Below are positions 1-7,475 of a stretch of 10,865 nucleotides of DNA, piece after piece. The notes under the pieces were generated by a model. It saw only the letters and a program-made list of their open reading frames with translations, was not told the DNA's origin and did not search any database. Source of the stretch: Amoebophrya sp. AT5.2 (Eukaryota > Sar > Dinophyceae > Syndiniales > Amoebophryaceae); contig RXOD01006240.1 in NCBI GenBank assembly GCA_005223375.1, forward strand, positions 1-10,865. The letters run 5' to 3'. Positions within the stretch are counted from its first letter, which is position 1, and the number at the start of each line of letters is the position of its first letter. Both the position numbers and the translations under genes were made by a program.

Positions 1-190
1 GGATTTGGGAAGGGATTTGGAAAGGGATTCGGAAGGAAAGGGGTTTGGAATGAAAAGCATTTGGAATGAAAGGGATGCACTTGGAAAGGGATTTGGAATA
101 GGCTTTGGAAAAGGATTTGGGAAGGGATTTGGAAAGGGATTTGGAAAGGGATTCGGAAAGGGATTTGGAAAGGGATTTGGAAAGGGATTG
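1..190. repeat. 12-bp minisatellite, unit ggatttggaaag
   Basis: The unit ggatttggaaag repeats imperfectly from the window edge to about position 189. It is most regular between 98 and 189, with variants such as ggattcggaaag and ggatttgggaag, and a degenerate part around 30-95. The plus strand is almost all purine plus T. One frame would read as a Gly-Lys-Gly-Phe repeat, but this open frame is explained by the repeat itself and runs on into ordinary sequence, so I do not call a gene. The array probably continues to the left of the window. Confidence 0.9.
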
Positions 191-437
191 GCGCAGTGCT
201 CCCGTTTGAAGGATTCCAAGCCACCACCTATACGCGATTGGAGCGCAAGCGAGTCGAACGCTTCGCAAGAATCCACCCGGCCGAACCCCGGGGGGAGGGG
301 ACCAATGGGAGCCGGCCGGGGACTAATGAGACTCCCACTGCTTATAAATTCTTCTGGCTGGCTGTCCGTCTTTCTCTCCTCCGCCGGATTTTGGGTGCGC
401 ACCCAAAATTAAGGTGCATGGGCCAAACCACGTAACT
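191..437. other. 3' flank of the left-hand gene, no gene seen
   Basis: Between the minisatellite and the end of the minus-strand coding block I see no convincing coding frame. The stretch is GC-rich with C/G runs near 285-300 and 313-322, a tataaa-like string at 343-348, and the palindrome at 388-409. The open plus-strand frames here are short, lack biased codon use, and overlap one another. Confidence 0.5.
388..409. repeat. Perfect 22-bp palindrome
   Basis: The half-site attttgggtgc is followed directly by its exact reverse complement, with no spacer. It lies 29 bp beyond the TGA at 440-438 that ends the last coding block of the left-hand gene, so it would fall in that gene's 3' untranslated region or just past it. 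In RNA it could fold into a hairpin. A role in 3'-end formation is possible but not shown; it could also be the relic of a small inverted-repeat element. Confidence 0.75.
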
Positions 438-773
438 TCACGCCATCTGTCCTTTTTGTGCGGCTCCCGGTCCTTCGGCGTCCATTTCTTCCACGAAGTT
501 CTCCAGCGGCATCGGGATCAGCGGCACGACGGTTTTGCCCTCCGCGTCCATCGTCATCTCTCCGTTGCAGGTTTCCATTACCTGCGCGTCCACTTTTTTC
601 GCGAACGGCTCGAACGTCAAACAGGCCAGGTCGTCCGTCGGCTCGTCGCAGTAGTCGTTGTCCGTCACCTGCTGCCCGCAGCCCTTCAGAACCCCGGTCT
701 TCAGAATTTCCGGGTCGGTCTTCCGCACAAACGTCGCCTCGATGGCGCGACAGGGCGCCTCCAGCGTCCGGAT
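438..773 (-). CDS. Candidate 3' exon of the left-hand gene, acidic Cys-containing protein
   Basis: This minus-strand block is open from an in-frame TAA at 806-804 to TGA at 440-438. Its first in-frame ATG lies well inside the block, which fits an internal or terminal exon better than a whole gene. A plausible acceptor is TATAAG ending at 774, giving a phase-0 exon of 111 residues that starts IRTLEAPCRAIEATF. The protein is acidic, with five cysteines in the first two thirds and a Pro/Met-rich tail. I recognise no domain. The strong donor GTAAGT at 1086-1081 is also in phase 0, so it joins the previous exon cleanly except for an in-frame TAG at 1107-1105. The block could instead belong to an alternative transcript or a separate short gene. 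Confidence 0.55.
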   Translation of the reverse strand: MRTLEAPCRAIEATFVRKTDPEILKTGVLKGCGQQVTDNDYCDEPTDDLACLTFEPFAKKVDAQVMETCNGEMTMDAEGKTVVPLIPMPLENFVEEMDAEGPGAAQKGQMA

Positions 774-1086
774 CTTATACAGGGGCCGGACGGTAAGTAG
801 GTATTAATTCGTATTAAGTAAAGTAAGAGCAGGCGCGGGGCGGGGGGCATTAAGTATTCCAATTCCGCGGTCGGAAGACCATGGGCACCTCTACTGCACC
901 AGCAGCCTGAGGCCCTCCAGCTGACAGTGACAATAAATCGAAACTGTAAAAACGCTCTCCTCTGCCCTGGCCCTGTTTGCGGCCACCCAGGGGCACACCT
1001 CGCCATCGCCAGGTAGGGACCCATACCCGACAACAGCACTGCCCATCACAACTACAGTTCTACTTCTTTGTACTCACTACACTTAC
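774..1086 (-). other. Candidate intron 3 of the left-hand gene, 313 nt
   Basis: On the minus strand it starts GTAAGTGTAG, a strong donor, and ends in TATAAG. Both borders are phase 0. The first ten bases have an inverted near-copy close to the other end: CTACTTAC at 799-792 on the minus strand is the reverse complement of GTAAGTAG. Use of this intron requires passage through the TAG at 1107-1105, so the intron is less certain than introns 1 and 2. Confidence 0.5.
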
Positions 1087-1104
1087 CATGTCTGGGTCTT
1101 CGCC

Positions 1105-3287
1105 CTAGATTTCCCGGCGGACCTCCGCGTACGCCTGGCAAGCCTGCTTCAACGTGCGGCGCACGGGCACGGCCCTGTCGAAGGTGTTCAGAGCCTTCAT
1201 GGCGATGTCAACAGTGTGCGGGTCCGGGAAATCCTCCGTGTCGCGCATGTCACGAATCTCCTTCGCGACCAGGTCCAACTCCTCAAACTTCTTCAGCGCG
1301 GGCGCAGCGAGGGACTCCGCGGACGGGGAATCTGGGGGAGGGGGGCGAGAAATAGAAATAGATACTTATATCGGAAGAGGCCAGATAAATACAGTGGTGG
1401 TGAGCTATACGACTACGCGGGGACAATGAATTGCAATTGATTCCTTGATGAAAGTCCTAAAGCCTACTTAAAGTACAACTAGATGAAAAGAAGCGAATGC
1501 TGGAGATAGAGATACAAGAAAGAGATGGAGATGCGTAATAGTTACAGCAGTTGTACTTTTGAGGTCGAGTCCTTCGGCTTCCGCTTCTTCGGCCGCGCTT
1601 TCTGCTTCTTCAAGGTCTTGTCGTTTCAGGATTTCTTCTTTCGACTTGCCCGGCTCGGGGAGGGGTTCTGGGTGCTCGAGTTTCCACTCCATTTTTCCTC
1701 TCTCGGGCGACATGTGCATGTCCACGGGCGCAAACTTTTTTTCCGCTTCCACCGTCGCCTGCTCTTCGATTTCGCTCACGCTCGCGTGCTTCAGCCCGCC
1801 TGTCCCGGCCTCACCCTCAATCTCCGCATCATGACCCTCGGAGGCGTCTCCCCCGCTGAAGCCGAAGGCACGCTCGAACATTCCTCCCAGGGGGTTCCAA
1901 TCGGTTATGGCGTCGAGGACGGATTGCATTTTCTCCGAGAAGCCGAGCACGTGGTTGTCCACTTGCTTCCTCGCATCCCCCACGGCCCCAGCAGCCGCCT
2001 CCGACCCGTTCTGCACCAAATTCCCAACGTCGTCCAATCCGGGGGCGCCAGCACCTTTGTCCTCTTCGCCACCTCCCGCGAAGGACGTCGACGAGGAAGA
2101 GGAGCTCCACGACCGCTTGTAGTTCATCTTCGACCCACATCGGCTCATCTTCAGATGAGGAGCCAACGTCGGCTGTCCTCCTCCTCCCCCTCTTCGTCCG
2201 ATCTCGAGGAACTGGGTCACGTTCAGTTGCATGGGGCCGTCCTTGGTTTTAGTGCTGGAGCTGATCCGATGCACGCGGGGACCGCCACCGCGACCGCCTG
2301 CTGGTTCGACTTCCGGCGCCAGCGGCGAGGACGATGACGAGGCCGAGCCGCCGCTTTGGAAGTTTTTTTCGTGAAGGTTTTGGTTTTTGTTTTCCACGGA
2401 CTCTTCCTGTTTTCCACCAACATCTCGAGGACTCGCGGCATTTTTTCCAGCACTACTTCCACCCCGATTCGGCCACAACTTTTCGTCCAGGCCGTCGGCA
2501 ACGGGGTCGTCCTCCTCCTCAGTCGCTTTTGCGTACGCGTCGAACTCACGCATGATTTGTTTGCGACCCCGTGCAGTCAAATTCGGCATCCCCTCCAGCA
2601 CCTCCTCCGCCGCCCGATGAAAGCTTATGAAAGGGCCAGCTGGAGCTGGTAACGGTAAGCGTAAGCGTAACGGTAACACTACAGACTAAGCGGAAATAGC
2701 AGGAGCTAGCTAGTAGTTTTGGGGTGCGAAAGCGACGTGTTGAAGTTTCGGGGTGGGGCTTTGGGGCCCCCTTTGGCTTTGGTGGTCCAAGGCAGAGGCC
2801 GGGCACCTCTGCTTCTGCAGCTCACAGAGCCATGAATAAATCCGGCATCGCCTCCATCGCCAAGTCGAAATGAACCCACTGCCTCCTACTTCAACCACTC
2901 CTATTTTTTATCGAGCCAGTTTTTGAGGTTTACTTATCGTATACGTACTCACCATACCACCACCAGACGGTCGGTTTTCGTAGCGGTCCTGCGCAGGATC
3001 TGGGGCGCGAGGTGAGAGAACATGGCGCGGTCGAGCTGGCCGTATAGCCTTGCCTGGTTCAACGTCAGCAGGGCTTTGTTTCCGCCTTTATTCAAAAGCG
3101 AATTCAGGTCGATGCGTTTCCCGCTCCGCATCATTTCCTCGAGGCTCTCCAGGTTGCCGGGGTCCAGCGCCAAGAGAGGGGGGAGCGAGCTGCTCTGTTG
3201 GGGGGGTGTCGAGGGGGTGGGCTGGGCGCCGCGGACCGGGTCTGGTAGTGCATGGAACGCGGAGGACAACGAGGAAGGACCACGCAT
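1105..3287 (-). CDS. Unrecognised acidic low-complexity protein, three exons
   Basis: Reconstructed exons on the minus strand are 3287-2953, 2623-1557 and 1331-1105, totalling 542 codons plus TAG. The start is the first ATG after an in-frame TGA at 3356-3354. Exon borders agree in phase: donor TG|GTGAGT with acceptor ATAAG|C makes a Cys codon, and donor AAAA|GTACAA with acceptor CCCCAG|AT makes Asn. Residues about 45-145 look helical and ordered. About 150-300 are Ser/Gly/Glu-rich and probably disordered, with a Ser run near 284. About 308-367 may form amphipathic helices. About 380-467 are Glu/Lys/Pro-rich, and 470-542 are helical. There is no signal peptide, membrane segment or catalytic motif. 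I do not recognise the family and assign no function. An upstream non-coding or short coding exon cannot be excluded. Confidence 0.7.
1332..1556 (-). other. Intron 2 of the left-hand gene, 225 nt
   Basis: On the minus strand it runs from GTACAACTGCTG to a pyrimidine-rich tract ending CCTCCCCCAG, and joins phase-1 exons to give LDLK-N-SPSAESLAAP. The donor lies inside an 11-bp inverted repeat: plus-strand aaagtacaact at 1470-1480 is the reverse complement of 1549-1559. The exon frame stays open past the donor to 1468, but the extra residues are hydrophobic and unlike the acidic sequence before them, which supports splicing. Confidence 0.7.
1470..1559. repeat. 11-bp inverted repeat pair at the donor of intron 2
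   Basis: The arms are 1470-1480 (aaagtacaact) and 1549-1559 (agttgtacttt). They match perfectly and enclose a 68-bp spacer. One arm overlaps the exon edge and the GT donor. The arrangement resembles a small terminal-inverted-repeat element that supplies its own splice site, but I see no clear target-site duplication. Confidence 0.7.
2624..2952 (-). other. Intron 1 of the left-hand gene, 329 nt
   Basis: The minus-strand donor is GTGAGTACG and the acceptor is CCCTTTCATAAG. It links a phase-2 exon end to a single C that completes a Cys codon, leaving the reading frame of the long second exon. The intron contains stops in the exon frames, a GC-rich region that can fold (around 2760-2815), and a short GTAAC/GTAAGC repeat near the acceptor. 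An additional small exon inside it cannot be ruled out. Confidence 0.65.
2648..2677. repeat. Short GGTAAC/GTAAGC repeat in intron 1
   Basis: Five copies of a 5-7 bp unit follow each other: GGTAAC, GGTAAGC, GTAAGC, GTAAC, GGTAAC. The array is nearly symmetrical about its middle. On the transcribed strand it lies about 24 nt upstream of the proposed acceptor, where a branch site or pyrimidine tract is normally expected. Confidence 0.7.
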
Positions 3288-3736
3288 CCTGGTGTCATAT
3301 GCATTTAACAACCTCAAAAAAACACGACGGGTGAAACTCAATCCTTTCAGAAATCACTTTGTTTAAATGGATGGCATGCAGCAGCCGCTCCTCTATCTCG
3401 ATCACGATCCGAAACTAAATGAGTACGCACGGCAGGGGCCGCAGGAGCCTGCGCACGATGCCGCGTAGGTCAAATTCGATTTAGCGATGACATGGCCACG
3501 AGACGAGATCTTCGAGGTCGACTTCTCTCTTTGTTTCCATCTCTCTCGCTCCTCTTTCGATGATGCATCGGATGCATCGGATCATCGGCATCGGATGCAA
3601 CTGAAGCAATCGTTCGTTCGTTCCTCGCTGGGGGCGAACACACTAGCTCATTCGTGCTCTGTGTTCTTTTGTCTTCTGCGATTTGTTTCGAATCCCCCTG
3701 CCGTCGATCTCTATGATAGTGCCATCTTCATCAGGT
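3288..3736. other. Spacer between the two left-hand genes, with simple repeats
   Basis: This is the 5' flank of the left-hand gene and the 3' flank of the methyltransferase gene. No coding frame here has support. It holds two small simple-sequence tracts: gatgcatcg-type units at 3562-3599 and a cgtt run at 3611-3623. No core promoter motif stands out. Confidence 0.5.
3562..3623. repeat. Small simple repeats (gatgcatcg units, then cgtt)
   Basis: The unit gatgcatcg occurs twice in tandem and is followed by partial or mirrored copies (gatcatcgg, catcggatgc) up to 3599. A cgttcgttcgttc run occupies 3611-3623. These look like ordinary microsatellite tracts between genes. Confidence 0.75.
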
Positions 3737-6700
3737 TTAGGCTACCATCTTCAGGTTTCGTGCTTGCCACAGCAGTGCGTCGACGTCTTCTTGTTCCGCG
3801 TGCACGGTCATCCGTTGACTCGTGACGAAAACGCACACCCCAACTTTTTCCCCAGCACAACTCTGCTCACTAGTACTTGCTTCACCTCCGCCTCCCAATA
3901 CAAGTTCCGGTCCCTCCAATAACGCTGCTCCCACTTCGTCGTTCAATGATTCCAAACCCGTAATCCGCCCTTCCCGCTTCCACTCCAGCAGCTCCTCCAT
4001 TTTCAGCCCCTCCTTCCCGTCGCGCGTGAGAAAATTAGCCCAGTCCTGCCGATGGGCCATGTGTAGCCGTCGTTTCCGTTGGTATTGCAGCAAAAACGGC
4101 ACCGACTGCTGACACAGCCGGTAGCGGCATTTCAGGTGCTGCATGTATTTCTCGTTTCTCTCGCGCTTGAACAACGACAGCCCCAACTGAATCAACGGCA
4201 CCCCGAAACCCACCTCCGGGTCGGGGAGGGGGGTGAACTTGGGCTTAGGCTTGGCAGCTGCTGCACCTGCTGAGTTTCCTTTTACCGCCGGAGGAGACGG
4301 TCCCGGACCTCCATCTTTCTCGTAGTTCTTGTTTCGCAGTAGACTGTCCCGCTCCGCTTTCTCGTTCCGCAGAAGCGAGTGCAGCGCTGCTGCGGCACCC
4401 GCGGTGACAATCGACACTTTCTTCGGCTTCGCGTGGCCGCGCGACGTGTGGAAGAAGAGGTTGTCGTTTTGCTCGCCGAGAACCGACCTCGCAGCCGAGG
4501 TATCGATGCCGTAGAAAGCCCAGGGGGTCAACATCATCTGCGAGTCAGCCTCCGCGGTCGGGGCGGCGGCGTGGTCGCCTCCAACAGCAGCAGGAGCCCC
4601 CACGACCCCCTCCGCCGCCCCCCCACCCTCTCGTCTCTTCGCGGCGTCGGCCGCCCGTTTCGCGCTGAACTCGTCGTCGAAACCGAGCAATCTCGCTTCG
4701 TCATAGGCTTCCACCGTGAACCGAGCCCACTTCTGCGAGAGCTGCTTGCGCCACTTCGTTTTCTCCCGCAGCCGCTTAAAGTAGCCCGCCTGCTGCATCT
4801 GCTTTACTTCTAGGCTCTCGCAGCCTTCTTGATCTTGATCTTCCTCCCGGACCTCGTTCGTTCCAACTCCAAGCGGTTCTTCCGGCTGTCTGTCTCTGCC
4901 CTCTGTCACCCAATTTCCTGGGCGCCGTCGAAATAGCGCGAGAAAGAACCCGCCGGCCTCGGGCTGGAGGTGCGGAGCGACGCGCGCGCACTTTCGCAGC
5001 TCGGGGTTCCGCGACGTCGGGGGACGCACGGTGGCCGGGAAAATGGTCTTCTTCTTCATCTTCTTCGCGCCAGAGTTATTTTTGTCGTTACTTGTTTTTT
5101 TATGTTTTATGTTCGTGCTCGTCTGGTGTAGTTGTGGTGGTCTCGGTTGTGGTCTATGGTCACCGGGGGGCGACATCATCTTGCAGCCCTCGTCGTCGGA
5201 GTTTTTCGCGGCCGATTTTTCGGTCTGTTCGCCCCCGTCTTCCTCTTGCTTCAGCTCGCAAGTTTGCGGGGGTTCCGGCACACGGCTGGCATCTTTTCTT
5301 GCTGCCCGAGGCGGCGTATTCATCTCCCCTCGCACAACTTGCTGCTCTTCCTTCTCTTCCCCCCCAGCCCCACCCTGTTCCCCTTTCAACAGGAACGGCT
5401 CCACGTCGGCCCACGTCTCCAGTCCGCGCATGCAGCGAAACTTCGTCCCGCGGATGTAACCACTGCTCCCACCACCATCGCCATCTCCATCTCCTTCGTC
5501 TTCGAACAGGTCCAGCAGTTCGATCTGTTCTTCGTGTTTCTCGAGAAAGGCTTGGACGACCGCTTCGTTTTCCACTGGGTTCAGCGAGCAGGTTGAGTAG
5601 GCCACCAGCCCGCCCTCCTCCAGCAGCGCAAACGCGTTTTCCAGCAGCTCCAACTGAACCCCATGCAAAACCGTGACCGCGTATCGCAACTTCACGCCAA
5701 AGTCCAAAATCGTGTCCCGGTACTTCCGCAGCGTGCCGTCGGCGCTACACGGCACGTCGCACAGGACTTTGGTAAACGTAGTCGTGGTCGTGCTGCCGTT
5801 CATCTCCCCGCGTCTGAGAGGACTGCTGCCGCTCGCCCGCAGCCGTTTCGCGAGTGTGGTGCCGTCCCAGCAACTGACCAGGCAGCTCGCGGAACGCGCC
5901 TTCTTGGCGTGCCGCGTCAGCGTCCAGCAGGCTCGCTCGATGTCGAAGTCGTTGGCCCACAGGAGCGAATTGTCCGGGAGGTCTTTCTTTCCGGAATGAT
6001 ATTGGTTTTTTCCTCTGAGCAGGTCCGCCAGCGCCAGCGTCTTGTTGCCGGGGGCGGCACACAAATCCAGGACGCGATCGCCTGCTTGGATCTGCAGGGC
6101 GATGACGGGCAGCATGCTCGCGATCTCGCCAAACTGGAAGTCGCCGCGCCGATTCGCCCCCTCGCAGAGCTCGCGGATCCTGTTCGACACCTTCTTCTGC
6201 TTTTGTTTGTATTTGTTTTGGCTCCAGTTTTCAACTTCAAGTTCAACACCCGGCGTTTTTTCCTCCTCATCTTCTTCGACTTTGGCGTCTTCGTTGTTGT
6301 ACTTGTCGCAGACATTTTTATCCGTGAGCTCTGCTCCAGGTCCAGCAGGACCTTCTTCATCGTCTTCTGTTGGTGTTGGAGGACATCTTCGCTCCAGAGA
6401 GGAAAACGCTGCGGTTGAACAAGAGCAAGACCCCCCATTCGAATACAGCTCATTCGACAGGAAGTAGGCGTCGATGCCCGTTTCGGTGAGTTGAATCGCT
6501 TTGATGGGCGCGAAACCGCACTCCTCGACCAGTTCCCTTTTCAAAAGCGCGAGCTTGGCATTGCGGGCGCTTTGGTATTGCGGGACGAATTGACCGATGG
6601 TTCTCCTCGTTGACGTTCTACTCGTTGTTCTACTCGCCGGGGCCGCAACGGCAACTTCATCATCGAGTGCGAGGTCCCACCGCAGCCGGACCACGCAGGG

Positions 6701-6823
6701 GAGGGCAGTGGCTGCGGACTGTAGGAAGGCTTCGTAAGTCGCGTCCCCGAGATTAACCCGATAGTACTCCTCGAAAAGGCCGTCCGCGACCAGCGCCGCA
6801 GGGCGGTTCGTCCTCTTTTTCAT
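3737..6823 (-). CDS. NSUN2/Trm4-type RNA cytosine-5 methyltransferase
   Basis: Predicted S-adenosylmethionine-dependent RNA m5C methyltransferase of 1028 residues. The family methylates cytosine in tRNA and some other RNAs, largely in the nucleus. N-terminal residues 15-48 (FEEYYRVNL...CVVRLR) match the NSUN2 start. The Rossmann SAM-binding motif is VLDLCAAPGNKT (251-262), followed by ANDFDIERACW (290-300). Motif IV is DVPCSADGTLRK (356-367), with Cys359. Motif VI is YSTCSLNPVENEAVV (409-423), with the likely nucleophile Cys412. RKCARVAPH...GGFFLALF (610-631) and the C-terminal parts at 761-820 and 870-1020 follow the NSUN2 order. Acidic or Lys-rich linkers at 150-200 and 440-600, with a basic KKMKKK stretch near 590, make it longer than the roughly 770-residue human enzyme. 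The ATG is directly preceded by an in-frame TAA, and there are no introns. NSUN2 identity is strong; exact RNA targets are unknown. Confidence 0.93.
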   Translation of the reverse strand: MKKRTNRPAALVADGLFEEYYRVNLGDATYEAFLQSAATALPCVVRLRWDLALDDEVAVAAPASRTTSRTSTRRTIGQFVPQYQSARNAKLALLKRELVEECGFAPIKAIQLTETGIDAYFLSNELYSNGGSCSCSTAAFSSLERRCPPTPTEDDEEGPAGPGAELTDKNVCDKYNNEDAKVEEDEEEKTPGVELEVENWSQNKYKQKQKKVSNRIRELCEGANRRGDFQFGEIASMLPVIALQIQAGDRVLDLCAAPGNKTLALADLLRGKNQYHSGKKDLPDNSLLWANDFDIERACWTLTRHAKKARSASCLVSCWDGTTLAKRLRASGSSPLRRGEMNGSTTTTTFTKVLCDVPCSADGTLRKYRDTILDFGVKLRYAVTVLHGVQLELLENAFALLEEGGLVAYSTCSLNPVENEAVVQAFLEKHEEQIELLDLFEDEGDGDGDGGGSSGYIRGTKFRCMRGLETWADVEPFLLKGEQGGAGGEEKEEQQVVRGEMNTPPRAARKDASRVPEPPQTCELKQEEDGGEQTEKSAAKNSDDEGCKMMSPPGDHRPQPRPPQLHQTSTNIKHKKTSNDKNNSGAKKMKKKTIFPATVRPPTSRNPELRKCARVAPHLQPEAGGFFLALFRRRPGNWVTEGRDRQPEEPLGVGTNEVREEDQDQEGCESLEVKQMQQAGYFKRLREKTKWRKQLSQKWARFTVEAYDEARLLGFDDEFSAKRAADAAKRREGGGAAEGVVGAPAAVGGDHAAAPTAEADSQMMLTPWAFYGIDTSAARSVLGEQNDNLFFHTSRGHAKPKKVSIVTAGAAAALHSLLRNEKAERDSLLRNKNYEKDGGPGPSPPAVKGNSAGAAAAKPKPKFTPLPDPEVGFGVPLIQLGLSLFKRERNEKYMQHLKCRYRLCQQSVPFLLQYQRKRRLHMAHRQDWANFLTRDGKEGLKMEELLEWKREGRITGLESLNDEVGAALLEGPELVLGGGGEASTSEQSCAGEKVGVCVFVTSQRMTVHAEQEDVDALLWQARNLKMVA

Positions 6824-7210
6824 TTATTTTTTTTATTTGCTACTCCTACTGTCCCAAGTCGTGGTCCTGATCCGGTGTCTTGCTGGCAGTATGAGCAGTA
6901 CGGGACTTCTTTACTCGACCGATGCATTTCTTGCTAGCAGTAGAGTACCACTACCAGCTATGTAGGAGCGACAGAGCAATGAAGGATTCATCGATTCCAA
7001 GACGATGATCGATAATGGCCCAAGATCAAATTTCCATCAGATCTGATGATCCTCACGAATGTGACCGGGCAGCGGATGAAAATCACGCACGAAGTTGCGC
7101 CACCAGCACCTGTCGCTCAATCAATACAGTCGGAGTCGTCCTCAAGAAATCAAGTAGAGTCAAGCAGGTCAAGGTCAAACATGATCACAGTCTTTTTTTA
7201 TCTTGCAGGC

Positions 7211-7260
7211 GCGACCATCACAAAGAGGTCCGACGAAGGCGCGGCGACCATCACGAAGAG
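7211..7260. repeat. 33-bp tandem repeat, two copies
   Basis: The core gcgaccatcacaaagag at 7211-7227 recurs as gcgaccatcacgaagag at 7244-7260, one mismatch in 17, with a 33-bp period. The second copy carries the TGA of the weak minus-strand ORF. The period is a multiple of three, so reading frames are not disturbed. Confidence 0.7.
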
Positions 7261-7475
7261 CGCTTTCGCACTTTTTCAGATTCGTTTGAGCCTGCCAAAA
7301 GAGGAACAATCGGGTCGCTCTCGTCCGAATCGAGAAACCCACCACCACCGATTCGACTGCGGATTTCGTCGGTTTGGTACCGGACGTTGGCGCCTCGGTC
7401 GTCGGGGTGTGTTTCGGTATAAGAAAGTACTTCCATCGCCATTGGAATCGGTCCATCGCATGATGCTTCGCTCAT
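7251..7475 (-). CDS. Possible small acidic protein or exon, 74 codons
   Basis: The minus-strand frame starts ATG AGC GAA GCA at 7475 and ends TGA at 7253-7251. The product is hydrophilic, with an Asp/Glu/Ser-rich composition (for example FLDSDESDPIV), more protein-like than the Arg/His-rich frames that overlap it. A GGACACAG acceptor-like string stands just before the ATG. No domain, signal peptide or homologue is recognised. It may be a small gene, one exon of a larger gene, or chance. Confidence 0.3.
   Translation of the reverse strand: MSEASCDGPIPMAMEVLSYTETHPDDRGANVRYQTDEIRSRIGGGGFLDSDESDPIVPLLAGSNESEKVRKRSS

Noticed and set aside
5..412. Plus-strand ORF of Gly-Lys-Gly-Phe repeats
   Set aside because: The open frame is produced by the 12-bp repeat; the remainder is Arg/Pro/Ser-rich without protein-like features.
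1468..1556. Continuation of exon 2 past the donor to an in-frame stop
   Set aside because: The residues turn hydrophobic and unlike the acidic protein, while the GT donor joins in phase to a clearly coding block at 1331.
1525..2337. 270-codon plus-strand ORF
   Set aside because: It is antisense to exon 2 of the left-hand gene and is rich in Arg, Phe and His as expected for a shadow frame.
5663..6418. 251-codon plus-strand ORF
   Set aside because: It lies fully antisense to the conserved catalytic part of the methyltransferase and has no recognisable motif.
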